Assembly (NCBI RefSeq): GCF_900111095.1 | Contig: NZ_FOGB01000005.1 | Span: 222,561-286,560 of the forward strand | Length of the DNA: 64,000 nucleotides | Direction of reading: 5' to 3' | From: Amphritea atlantica | GTDB taxonomy: Bacteria > Pseudomonadota > Gammaproteobacteria > Pseudomonadales > Balneatricaceae | Shown here: positions 12,308 through 20,433 of the stretch, one piece after another | How positions within the stretch are numbered: position 1 is the first letter of the stretch | How the letters are laid out: every line of letters begins with the position of its first letter | Position numbers and translations under genes: made by a program | The notes under the pieces: generated by a model | Seen by the model: the letters and a program-made list of their open reading frames with translations, nothing else | What the model was told of the DNA's origin: nothing | The model's database searches: none

Positions 12308-13078
12308 ATGTCTTTGTCCAATCGTTACTATGAACGCCCTTCCAGATTTAGCGAAGCCGAGTGGAATGCCCGGGTCGACCTGGCTGCGATGTACCGCATT
12401 TTTGCCTATCTGAAATGGGATGAGTCGATCTACAACCATATCTCTTTGCGTGTGCCTGGTGAGGAAGGGCACTTCCTGATCAACCCATTTGGCCTGCACT
12501 ACAGTGAAGTGACCGCTTCAAACCTGGTTAAAGTCGATGTTGACGGTACTATCATCGGTCACTCTGACTGGCCGATCAACCCTGCCGGTTTTACTTTCCA
12601 CAGCCAGATCCATGACAAAGTACCTGATGGCCATTGTGTGATGCACGTTCACACCACCCCGACCCTGGCAGTTTGCTGCCTGGAAGAAGGTCTTTCCTAC
12701 AGCAACTTTTATGCGGCCCAACTTCACGATAAAGTTGCCTACCACGAATTCGAAGGGATTACTGTACACCTGGACGAGGGAGCACGTATCCTTGAAAGCG
12801 CGGGTGACAAGCCAATTCTGCTGTTACGTAACCACGGTCCTGTCGTGATCGGCGGTAGCCTGGCACAGGCATTTGCCCTGATGTGGCTGGTAAGTCGTGC
12901 CTGTGAAGTACAATGTGCTTCAATGGCGATGGGTAAAGTACGCGAGATTCCTGAAGAGATCGTGAAGAAGTGCACCAGAGACTCACTCAACTTTGATCCT
13001 AAGTTTGGTGCGGGCGAAGATGTATTTGCAGCGATGAAGCGAATCGTAGAAAAGCAGGACTCATCTTTCAAACGTTAA
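12308..13078 (+). CDS. Class II aldolase/adducin family protein
   Basis: This 256-residue enzyme belongs to the zinc-dependent class II aldolase/adducin fold (fuculose-1-phosphate aldolase family). Metal-binding histidines are visible in MHVHTTPT near residue 113 and in the RNHGPVVIGG region near 177. Members include aldolases and also decarboxylases of aromatic acids. Given the neighbouring ring-cleavage dioxygenase gene, an aldolase or decarboxylase step on an aromatic or its cleavage product is plausible, but the substrate is not shown by the sequence. The next gene starts 22 bp downstream, so the two form an operon. Confidence 0.9.
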   Translation: MSLSNRYYERPSRFSEAEWNARVDLAAMYRIFAYLKWDESIYNHISLRVPGEEGHFLINPFGLHYSEVTASNLVKVDVDGTIIGHSDWPINPAGFTFHSQIHDKVPDGHCVMHVHTTPTLAVCCLEEGLSYSNFYAAQLHDKVAYHEFEGITVHLDEGARILESAGDKPILLLRNHGPVVIGGSLAQAFALMWLVSRACEVQCASMAMGKVREIPEEIVKKCTRDSLNFDPKFGAGEDVFAAMKRIVEKQDSSFKR

Positions 13079-13100
13079 GCTGATTTGCAGGACTCCCGAT

Positions 13101-14078
13101 ATGAATGTATGTGTATACGGTGCAGGTGCCATTGGCGGACTGATTGCAGCGCGGCTTAGCGCTACGGGGATAGCGGTTTCAGTGATTGCCCGGGGCGACA
13201 CTCTGCAATCACTGCAGCAACACGGAATCGGGCTGACAGAAGATAATCAAACCCGTTTTTATCCGGTGACAGCGATATCCGCACCGGATAATCTCGGCGT
13301 TCAGGATCTGATCATTATCGCTGTAAAACAACCCTCGATGAATCCTGTCATCAAACAGCTAAAACCGCTGATCGGAGAACACACCCGTGTTCTTCTGGCG
13401 ATGAATGGGGTTCCCTGGTGGTTCTTTGATGGCTTGCCGGGAGCTCCTGCTGACTACCTGCTCAACACCATCGACCCGCTTGGAGACCTGAGGGAATTCA
13501 TCCCCAGCCATCAGGTTATTGGCTGTGTTGTGCATCTGGCTGCAACCGCTCGGTCTCCGGGTATGATCCAGCTGAGCATGGGCAATAACCTGATTATTGG
13601 TGAACCCTATGGGGCGCCGTCAGAGCCCACATTACGACTGGGTAAACTCCTTGAGAAAGCAGGATTCAATGTCAAAATATCTCCCAGGATTCAGCAGGAT
13701 ATCTGGTACAAGCTTCTGGGAAATATGACTATCAATCCGGTCTCAGCCCTGACCCGTGCGACAGCAGATCGCATCCTTGATGACCCACTGGTCAATCAAC
13801 TTTGTTGCAAAGCAATGCGCGAAGCGCTGGAGATCGGCAAGCTAATTGGCTGCATAGTGGAGCAAACACCGGAAGAGAGAAACGTAACCACCCGCAAGCT
13901 CGGAGCGTTCAAAACCTCAATGCTGCAGGATGTTGAAGCGGGCCGGCCTCTGGAATATGAGGCTCTTATTGGTGTGGTCTATGAGATAGCCGAAAAGCTC
14001 GGCAAAGAGGTGCCCTATATCGCTGCACTTTACGGCTTAATCCGGCAACTGGACAACAGTCAGCGTCAGACTGACTAA
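13101..14078 (+). CDS. Ketopantoate reductase family oxidoreductase (PanE/ApbA-like)
   Basis: The 325-residue protein has an N-terminal Rossmann fold with the dinucleotide motif GAGAIGG (residues 7-13). A C-terminal ketopantoate-reductase helical domain contains the conserved DIWYKLLGNMTINPVSALT stretch near residue 204. True PanE supplies pantothenate synthesis. Here the gene is in an operon with a class II aldolase inside a catabolic cluster, so it more likely reduces or oxidises a hydroxy- or oxo-acid of that pathway. The NADP preference is inferred from the family. Confidence 0.88.
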   Translation: MNVCVYGAGAIGGLIAARLSATGIAVSVIARGDTLQSLQQHGIGLTEDNQTRFYPVTAISAPDNLGVQDLIIIAVKQPSMNPVIKQLKPLIGEHTRVLLAMNGVPWWFFDGLPGAPADYLLNTIDPLGDLREFIPSHQVIGCVVHLAATARSPGMIQLSMGNNLIIGEPYGAPSEPTLRLGKLLEKAGFNVKISPRIQQDIWYKLLGNMTINPVSALTRATADRILDDPLVNQLCCKAMREALEIGKLIGCIVEQTPEERNVTTRKLGAFKTSMLQDVEAGRPLEYEALIGVVYEIAEKLGKEVPYIAALYGLIRQLDNSQRQTD

Positions 14079-14081
14079 TAC

Positions 14082-14131
14082 CAAAAAGGGTCTGTCAGAC
14101 AGTTTCAGATCGAAACAGGCTGGCAGACCCT
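14082..14131 (-). terminator. Intrinsic terminator of the TRAP binding-protein gene
   Basis: GGGTCTGTCAG (14088-14098) pairs with CTGGCAGACCC (14120-14130), with one G-T pair, and an inner GTTTC/GAAAC extends the stem. Read on the minus strand it ends in five T residues (complement of 14083-14087). Confidence 0.7.
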
Positions 14132-14138
14132 CATCAAC

Positions 14139-14162
14139 GACGCTCTTTAAAAGCGTCTTTTA
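14139..14162 (+). terminator. Intrinsic terminator of the aldolase operon
   Basis: GACGCT (14139-14144) pairs with AGCGTC (14152-14157), followed by TTTTA. It is a short stem, about 60 bp after the ketopantoate-reductase-like gene. Confidence 0.5.
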
Positions 14163-14169
14163 TATAACC

Positions 14170-15183
14170 TTACTTAGCCAGTGAACGGAACATCTCCAGT
14201 GCAGCAGCACCATCAACGTTTTTCGCCTTTGCCGTTTCAATCCAGTGAGCCGCCATATCGTCGGTTTTTGCTTTCAGTTCCAGCACCATAGGATCGGTTT
14301 CACTGAGACGGTTGATTACAATACCGTTCTCTTTGGCTGCAGCATAACCGTTGGCATCGGCTTCACCCCAGGTTTTACCCGCTAAACGGGACAGTTTCTC
14401 ACCGGAAACGCTCATCAGCGCCTTCTGATCCTTTTCACTCAGCGCAGCAAATGAATCCGGATTAATAAAGAAACTAAAGGTCGTGGTATACATCCCATCC
14501 GGGAAGGCGGTCAGATATTTAGACACTTCTGCCAGTCGCAGGTATTTAAGATCCAGTGCTGGCAGAAACACCCCTTCAACCACGCCCTGCTGCATCATCT
14601 CATAGATTTTTGGTGCAGGTGCCGCCACCTCGGTGACCTCCAGACGCTTAGCCACTTCAGTTGCAACGCCGCCACCGATACGGATCTTCTTATCTTTCAG
14701 GTCCGCCAGTGAGTTAACCGGAAAAGTGGTGTGCAGCTGTCCAGGGCCATGTACAAACAGCCCCAACAGCTTCAGACCATCATACTCATTTGCCTGATTA
14801 AAATACTTTTCCTGCACTTTCCACAGCGCGACCGAGGCTTTTTCTGCATCAGAACTTTCGCCCGGAAGTTCAGCGATGCTCCCCAGAGAAAAACGACCCG
14901 GCACATAGCCGTTAACCGTAAAACTGGCGTCAATAACCTGATCTTCCACTAGGTCAAACATCGACTTGGGATGCCCCAGACCATACTCAAGCTCAACTTT
15001 AACCCGGCCTTCGGTGGCCTCTTCAACCCACTTAGCCCAGGTAGGCCAGACAATAGCATTCTGTGGTGCCGTGGGTGGTAGCCAGGTTCCCACCTTAAGC
15101 GTCGTAACAGCAGTTGCACTGAGTGACACAAACATTCCGGCACACACACTTGCAGAGGCTAAGAATTTTGTTATTTTTTTCAT
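14170..15183 (-). CDS. TRAP transporter solute-binding protein, DctP family
   Basis: This periplasmic binding protein has 337 residues, including a signal peptide (MKKITKFLASASVCAGMFVS, cleavage near residue 25). The DctP fold shows in the LKVGTWLPP opening and the LKDKKIRIGGG region near residue 165, close to where family members carry the ligand-salt-bridge arginine. The start at 15183 is preferred because GGAAAAAAGAG lies just upstream and the protein then begins with a standard signal peptide. An earlier in-frame ATG (15216) would add an unlikely tail. No DctQ or DctM permease gene is nearby. The ligand is likely an organic or aromatic acid, by context. Confidence 0.92.
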   Translation of the reverse strand: MKKITKFLASASVCAGMFVSLSATAVTTLKVGTWLPPTAPQNAIVWPTWAKWVEEATEGRVKVELEYGLGHPKSMFDLVEDQVIDASFTVNGYVPGRFSLGSIAELPGESSDAEKASVALWKVQEKYFNQANEYDGLKLLGLFVHGPGQLHTTFPVNSLADLKDKKIRIGGGVATEVAKRLEVTEVAAPAPKIYEMMQQGVVEGVFLPALDLKYLRLAEVSKYLTAFPDGMYTTTFSFFINPDSFAALSEKDQKALMSVSGEKLSRLAGKTWGEADANGYAAAKENGIVINRLSETDPMVLELKAKTDDMAAHWIETAKAKNVDGAAALEMFRSLAK

Positions 15184-15301
15184 CTCTTTTTTCCTGATTA
15201 GTTGCTCGTTGAACAAAAAATTCTGGTTCAGATGTCAGCGGAGTAGATTCCTTCCCGTGATGCCCTCCCACCATCACGCATACTGATAAAACAATTCTTT
15301 G

Positions 15302-15338
15302 TTGACATACCAAACAAAATATTAATTAATATGTTAAC
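15302..15338 (+). promoter_or_regulatory. Cluster operator copy A with candidate promoter (TRAP/DUF3237 gap)
   Basis: ATTAA-TATG-TTAAC (15325-15338) is the same inverted repeat as at 12261 and 18971. A -35 box TTGACA (15302-15307) lies 17-18 bp before the TTAATA inside the repeat, so the site would cover the -10 region of a plus-strand promoter for the DUF3237 gene. It sits in the middle of a divergent 288-bp gap and could also control the TRAP gene. Confidence 0.55.
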
Positions 15339-15471
15339 AAAAAAGAGATATATGAGAATATCGAGGAATGTACTTCCCCTCAATATTTTCCCGATAGGCT
15401 GAGGGGGTATCAGCTGTCATTAATAACAGTAAAGCTTAAACACAACCGATCTCCAAAAAGGCGAGAAAACA

Positions 15472-15933
15472 ATGAACACCGCACCACAGATCAGACACTT
15501 TGCAGAACTCAAAGTAAAAGTTGATCCTCCGCAGGAGATTGGACATGCACAACACGGCCAACGAAGAGTCATTCCTATTATTGGCGGCACTGTGCAAGGT
15601 GATGGCTGGAGGGGAAAAGTTTTACCCGGCGGCGCTGATTATCAGCTAATTCTTACACCACGTATGGCGAACCTGGATGCTCACTATGTATTAGAGATCA
15701 CGGGTGGTGAACTAATCTATGTTCACAACCGGGCCATTCGGGTCGCAGAACCAGAAATCACTGAACGCCTGATCAAAGGGGAACCCGTCGATCCTGCTGA
15801 GATATATTTCCGCTGCTGTCCAAAATTTGAAACAGATGCGCCATCCATGAGATGGATTACTGAACGCCTTTTCATTGGTACGGGGATCCGCAGACCGGAC
15901 CTGGTAGAGATGAACTTCTATGAAGTGCTATAG
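15472..15933 (+). CDS. DUF3237 domain protein
   Basis: This 153-residue soluble protein matches the DUF3237 family by its opening strand region, the GGTVQGDGWRGKVLPGGADYQ block (residues 39-60) and the closing FIGTGIRRPDLVEMNFYEV. The fold is a lipocalin-like barrel in solved relatives; no activity is established. Genes of this family often occur in catabolic clusters for aromatic or terpenoid acids, which agrees with its neighbours here. A copy of the cluster operator lies about 135 bp upstream. Confidence 0.85.
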   Translation: MNTAPQIRHFAELKVKVDPPQEIGHAQHGQRRVIPIIGGTVQGDGWRGKVLPGGADYQLILTPRMANLDAHYVLEITGGELIYVHNRAIRVAEPEITERLIKGEPVDPAEIYFRCCPKFETDAPSMRWITERLFIGTGIRRPDLVEMNFYEVL

Positions 15934-16017
15934 AAAAACGAACTCATCAGAATTGTATAAACACCTGAGAAATATTGCCGCCGGCAGAACCTCTTGTCAG
16001 CCGGACAGCACATGACC

Positions 16018-17787
16018 CTAATACCCGGCGACAGCATCCGGACTGCGCACCCAGATCTCTACCCGGCGGTTACGCTGACGCCCGGCACGGGTTATGTTCG
16101 AGGCGATGGGCACCGCTTCCCCCATCCCCTCAACAAACTGTACATTGATACCCCGTGCCAGCAGCGCCTGTTCCACCGCCTCCGCCCGCTGCTGAGAGAT
16201 CTGCCGATTGGCGGCGGGCTCTCCGATACTGTCAGAGAACCCCACCAGAATAGCGGATTGTCCCGGATGGTCTTCAAAATATTTCACCACCCGGTCAAGA
16301 TCCCGCTGGGCTTTGTTATCGAGCACAATAGTGCCACTGTGAAAGCGGAAATTGAGGGAGAGTCGTTCTGCATTCTGAGTCAGCTGTCTGTATTCTGCAG
16401 GAAGCTGACTGCTCAATACCGGTCGGGTTTTATAGACATTTTGCGAGATAAACCCAGCCTCTTTAACCACATCCTGGCCCTTCTCTGACAGCACAAAGCG
16501 GATAAACTGATCGATCACAGAGCCTGTCGCCACGGTTGCAGGCTCATACATATACAACCGGCGTACCAGCGGATAATCCTCGGTGGAGATGGTAAACGAG
16601 GTAGGATAGATCGGTTGAGCATTGGACTCATCCGAGATCGCCAGCGCTTTTGCCCGCAGAATATAAGGAAGTCCGATGAAGCCGATCGCTCCGGGCTCCT
16701 TACTCACCTGATCTGACAACTCGATACTGGACTCAATTCGTTCAGCTGTCGCAGCAAGTGTCTTATGGTGTTTTTTCAACACCATCGATTTGAAGGAATC
16801 CCAGGTACCGGAATTTGCATCCCGGGCATACACTCTGACCGGCAGATCCGGCCCACCGAACGCAGACCAGTTATCAACCGTACCGGAAAACAGCATCGCC
16901 AGTTGCGCAGTACTCAGATGGCTGACCGGATTGGCCGGGTTGACGATTACCGCCAGCCCATCCATACCGATAATATGTTCGGTACCTTTCGATCTCAGAT
17001 CGCCATAGCGCCCCGACAACTGCTCATTTTCAACCTCTTTAATCCGCCGGGAAGCCATCGCCAGATCGGCAGCGCCCTGATCAAGCGACCTGAACCCGGT
17101 ACTGGAACCGTGCGCCTGCATCTCTATCCGCGAGATAACGTTATCCCCCGGCATATGGAACAGAAGATTATTCTCGACATCGATGGCAGTTGTGCGCAGT
17201 TGAATATCCTCTGCCCCCTGGTCGGTCAGAAACGCTTTCAGCAGCTCCGGTGCCAGGGTCTCGCCGATGGTATTGGAGCCATGTAAGCGAAACAGCACCT
17301 GCTCTTTGAATATCGTTTTTTCAGCAGCCACACGACCGTCCACCTGGTTTGACGCCATCCCCTGAGGCTCTGCTGCCCCACGTTCTGATAGCTGAAAATA
17401 TTGCCAACCAGATACCAGCGCAACCAGCAGAATCAGCGCCATCAGTCCCGCAACAATTCGGTTACGCCCTTTCGCTTCAGACGTTACATTAACCTCTGCT
17501 GGCGATGCAGGCCCAGTGTTTGCTGCCACAAACTTATCCGGGTCATCCACCGCTGCTTGTTGCAGATCGATCTCTTTGGTCAGATCCAGCGCTTCATCTG
17601 TCAGCAGATCCTTATAAATGGCCCGGATTCCGGCACTGAACTGAAACTGACTACTATCTGCATTTAACAGAATGGTACGGCGATATTCGCTGTCCTCGGT
17701 AAATTTATGCAGATCAATTGGCTTATGCCCCTCTTTCTCAAGGGCACGCTTCAGCTTCCAAATCAGGTCAAACAGGGTAGTTTTCAC
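16018..17787 (-). CDS. Membrane-anchored PstS-like / OmpA-domain chimera
   Basis: Three parts are visible in this 589-residue protein. Residues 1-110 are a polar, probably cytoplasmic segment with no signal peptide. Residues 112-131 are one membrane helix (IVAGLMALILLVALVSGWQY). Next comes a PstS-like phosphate-binding domain (LHGSNTIGETLAPELL near 165; YARDANSGTWDSFKSMVL near 325), and then an OmpA-like peptidoglycan-binding domain (VGFSDSIGEPAANRQISQQR near 525; RRVEIWV at the end). The GTG at 17787 is chosen because GGAG lies 7 nt upstream; a further in-frame start at 17817 lacks one. A role in phosphate sensing or in anchoring at the wall is a guess. It is unrelated to the catabolic genes around it. 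Confidence 0.88.
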   Translation of the reverse strand: MKTTLFDLIWKLKRALEKEGHKPIDLHKFTEDSEYRRTILLNADSSQFQFSAGIRAIYKDLLTDEALDLTKEIDLQQAAVDDPDKFVAANTGPASPAEVNVTSEAKGRNRIVAGLMALILLVALVSGWQYFQLSERGAAEPQGMASNQVDGRVAAEKTIFKEQVLFRLHGSNTIGETLAPELLKAFLTDQGAEDIQLRTTAIDVENNLLFHMPGDNVISRIEMQAHGSSTGFRSLDQGAADLAMASRRIKEVENEQLSGRYGDLRSKGTEHIIGMDGLAVIVNPANPVSHLSTAQLAMLFSGTVDNWSAFGGPDLPVRVYARDANSGTWDSFKSMVLKKHHKTLAATAERIESSIELSDQVSKEPGAIGFIGLPYILRAKALAISDESNAQPIYPTSFTISTEDYPLVRRLYMYEPATVATGSVIDQFIRFVLSEKGQDVVKEAGFISQNVYKTRPVLSSQLPAEYRQLTQNAERLSLNFRFHSGTIVLDNKAQRDLDRVVKYFEDHPGQSAILVGFSDSIGEPAANRQISQQRAEAVEQALLARGINVQFVEGMGEAVPIASNITRAGRQRNRRVEIWVRSPDAVAGY

Positions 17788-17963
17788 AACACAACTCCGG
17801 CGGAGACACAGCAACAAGACCGGGCATTCTACTCAGAATAGATTTCGTAAATATTACAAAGAGTTAAACACGAAGGAAGGATTAGGCGACTATGTTAACC
17901 GGAGAGGGGCTGAGCAGAAGATATGGGAGGCCAGAGACCTCCCTACGGGCAAAACTGTTGCAC

Positions 17964-18890
17964 TTACAAACGGCTGGCACCCGGCGCAAAACTTTCGGTG
18001 ACCGATGCCTGAGGCCCTGGAACAGCAGATCCATCCTGTTCAGTCACAGGGAATACACAGTTAATCTGTCCGGTGCCTGAACTACCGAAATAAGGTGTCA
18101 GAATTTCGGCCTGACCTTCATAATCAGACCAGCCCAGCGCCCCCAGCATCATCGCGGTATCGTGCATAAAGCCTTCACCATGACCTTTGGCCGCATATTC
18201 AGGCAACATCTCGCAGAACGTTTTCCAGTCACCACGTTTCCACATATTAACCACTTCAGTATCCAGGGTCTCAAGGAATGGACTCCAGATCTTGTTGGCA
18301 AACTCCGGTGCCTGACCGTTCTGAGCAAAGCGATGAGATAGCGAACCACTGGCAAAGAAAGCAACCGTGCCGTCGTAATGCTTTTCAATTGCTTCACGCA
18401 TCGCCCAGCCAAGACGGGCAGAATCATTCAGATAGTGAACGGTGCATAAAGCGGAAACAGAGATAACCTTGAAGTGGCGGTCTTCATTCATATAACGCAT
18501 CGGCACGATAGTGCCATATTCCGGCCCCAGTGAGGTCTTATCATGGGCCAGTGTTTCGACCCCTTGCTGACAACACTCATTAGCAAGAATTTTTCCCAAC
18601 TCAGGGTTACCATCATATTCAAACTCCATATTGGAGATGAAGTGAGGCAGCTCACCACTGGTGTAGTTCCCTTTAAAATGAGGCGCACAGTTAATATGAT
18701 AATTCGCATTGACTAACCAGTGGGTATCAAACACCACGATAGTATCAACACCCAGCTCCCGACAGCGCTTGCCAATCTCAATATGTCCGTCAATGGCTGC
18801 CTGACGGGAACCTTTTTGCGGCCCATCCAGTTCAGACAGATACATACTGGGAACATGCGTAATTTTCGCAACAAGAGCCAGTTTACCCAT
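17964..18890 (-). CDS. hpaD: 3,4-dihydroxyphenylacetate 2,3-dioxygenase (LigB-type extradiol dioxygenase)
   Basis: It closely resembles E. coli HpaD/HpcB over most of its length: the start is MGKLALVAKITHVPSMYLSE against MGKLALAAKITHVPSMYLSE in the E. coli enzyme. It shares VDTIVVFDTHWLVN, EYGTIVPMRYMNED, ASGSLSHRF and the GEGFMHDT metal region. The reaction is meta-cleavage of homoprotocatechuate with Fe(II) and O2. It has 308 residues, including a C-terminal extension of about 20. No other hpa gene (semialdehyde dehydrogenase, isomerase, hydratase) is present, so it may act on another catechol. The upstream gap holds cluster operator copy B. Confidence 0.88.
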   Translation of the reverse strand: MGKLALVAKITHVPSMYLSELDGPQKGSRQAAIDGHIEIGKRCRELGVDTIVVFDTHWLVNANYHINCAPHFKGNYTSGELPHFISNMEFEYDGNPELGKILANECCQQGVETLAHDKTSLGPEYGTIVPMRYMNEDRHFKVISVSALCTVHYLNDSARLGWAMREAIEKHYDGTVAFFASGSLSHRFAQNGQAPEFANKIWSPFLETLDTEVVNMWKRGDWKTFCEMLPEYAAKGHGEGFMHDTAMMLGALGWSDYEGQAEILTPYFGSSGTGQINCVFPVTEQDGSAVPGPQASVTESFAPGASRL

Positions 18891-18970
18891 TTTCAGTTTC
18901 CTCTTAACTTTTTTATCTACAGACCGCGTCTAATCAGGGGAGACAACGATCAGTTCAATCTCTCTATTTT

Positions 18971-18984
18971 GTTAACATATTAAC
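18971..18984. promoter_or_regulatory. Cluster operator copy B (upstream of hpaD)
   Basis: GTTAA-CATA-TTAAC is 81 bp before the hpaD start. On the minus strand it reads GTTAATATGTTAAC, nearly identical to copy A including the following AAA. See copies A and C. Confidence 0.55.
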
Positions 18985-19148
18985 TAAATTGCAACTATTA
19001 TATCCCACAATATTCTCCATTGGCATTAAAAGCATTGAATTTAAAAGGATTTATAAAAAGACCTTCTTATAGCGCATGTCTCATATCTGGGCTATTGTTT
19101 AGCTGCGCAGATATAAACTGCTGACGATCTGCAATGAGAGTTTCTGAC

Positions 19149-20339
19149 ATGAATACAGACAATAGAGCAACTGACGCCAGCGCAATCACCTTGGCTGATA
19201 TGGACCCGACCATCGCCGCATCTCTGCTGGCACAGACAACACCCGACAATATTGAACGTGCGCTTAGCGAGCTTCCAGCGGATGTTGCACTTAAGATAGC
19301 GTCGCACCTGGCATCAGAAGCGGATAACGATGATGAAAGAGGTAATACCCCTCATCCACTTGAAGGTCTCAGCGGTACGGTGGAACGGTTAATGACTGAG
19401 GCTTTTGGCATCTTATCACCACAGGATACCGTTGCCAGTGCCCTGGATCATATTGTCAGAACAGATCCCTCAATCACCATCACCTATATCTACGTTACCG
19501 ATGAAGACGAGAAACTACTGGGGGTTGTGGCGATGCGCGATCTCCTGCTCGCAAGTCCCGGGCAGACTCTTGAACAGATCATGACGCACGATCCATTTGC
19601 CTTCACACCCGATGTTGAGATGCCTGAAGCGGTGAACGCGGCCCTGTTACAACGCCATCGCCTTTATCCGGTAACCGATGAAGAGGGGACGCTACTGGGA
19701 CTGGTCTATGGCTGGCGGTTGTTTGAATATGTCGCCACCGAGATCAGTGCTCAGGCAGGATCAATGGTAGGTGTGGATAAAGAGGAGCGCATCACAACCC
19801 CCATACTTGAATCGTTTCGCATGCGCCACCCCTGGTTGCAGATCAACCTGCTGACCGCATTTGCCGCAGCCTTTGTCGTCGGGATGTTTGAAGACACCAT
19901 CGCCCGTATCGTCGTGCTTGCCGTATTTCTGCCGGTGCTTGCCGGACAGAGTGGCAATACCGGCTGTCAGGCGCTGGCAATCACGCTGAGGAGTATGACG
20001 CTGGGAGAACTGGCCAACATATCCGTCTCCAGAGTGCTTCGAAAGGAGATTATTCTTGGCGCCATGAACGGCTTCTTTGTGGGTTTAGTCGCTGCACTGG
20101 CGATGTGGATCTACGCGGGTATCAGTGGCACAGAAAATTCTGCGATACTTGCACTGGTGGTGTTAGTCGCCATGGTGGGAGCCTGCATCGGCAGCGGAAT
20201 TTTTGGGGTACTGGTCCCCGTAACCCTGAAACGCTTTGGCGCCGACCCGGCAATGGCCAGCAGTATCTTCCTGACCACCTTTACCGATATCCTGGGGATG
20301 GGCCTGATGCTATTCCTCGCCACCAGCCTGCTGATGTAA
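19149..20339 (+). CDS. mgtE: Magnesium transporter MgtE family, shortened N-terminal domain
   Basis: MgtE is a homodimeric, Mg2+-gated channel. The two CBS domains (about residues 75-200; TVASALDHIVRTD and VNAALLQRHRLYPVTDEEG) and five C-terminal membrane helices with GQSGNTGCQALAITLR and the pore-region signature are clear. The N-terminal Mg2+-sensing domain is reduced to about 65 residues, against roughly 130 in the family, leaving a protein of 396 residues instead of about 450. The start at 19149 follows GAGAG; an in-frame ATG at 19134 has no ribosome-binding site. Confidence 0.92.
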   Translation: MNTDNRATDASAITLADMDPTIAASLLAQTTPDNIERALSELPADVALKIASHLASEADNDDERGNTPHPLEGLSGTVERLMTEAFGILSPQDTVASALDHIVRTDPSITITYIYVTDEDEKLLGVVAMRDLLLASPGQTLEQIMTHDPFAFTPDVEMPEAVNAALLQRHRLYPVTDEEGTLLGLVYGWRLFEYVATEISAQAGSMVGVDKEERITTPILESFRMRHPWLQINLLTAFAAAFVVGMFEDTIARIVVLAVFLPVLAGQSGNTGCQALAITLRSMTLGELANISVSRVLRKEIILGAMNGFFVGLVAALAMWIYAGISGTENSAILALVVLVAMVGACIGSGIFGVLVPVTLKRFGADPAMASSIFLTTFTDILGMGLMLFLATSLLM

Positions 20340-20433
20340 TCAGTAAGCTGGTTGAGTTTTGCAAAAAAGTTAGGGCTGTCTTTCATCAGCATAGGCCACC
20401 TTCCATCCATCTCTCCCCCTTAAGGAGTCACTA

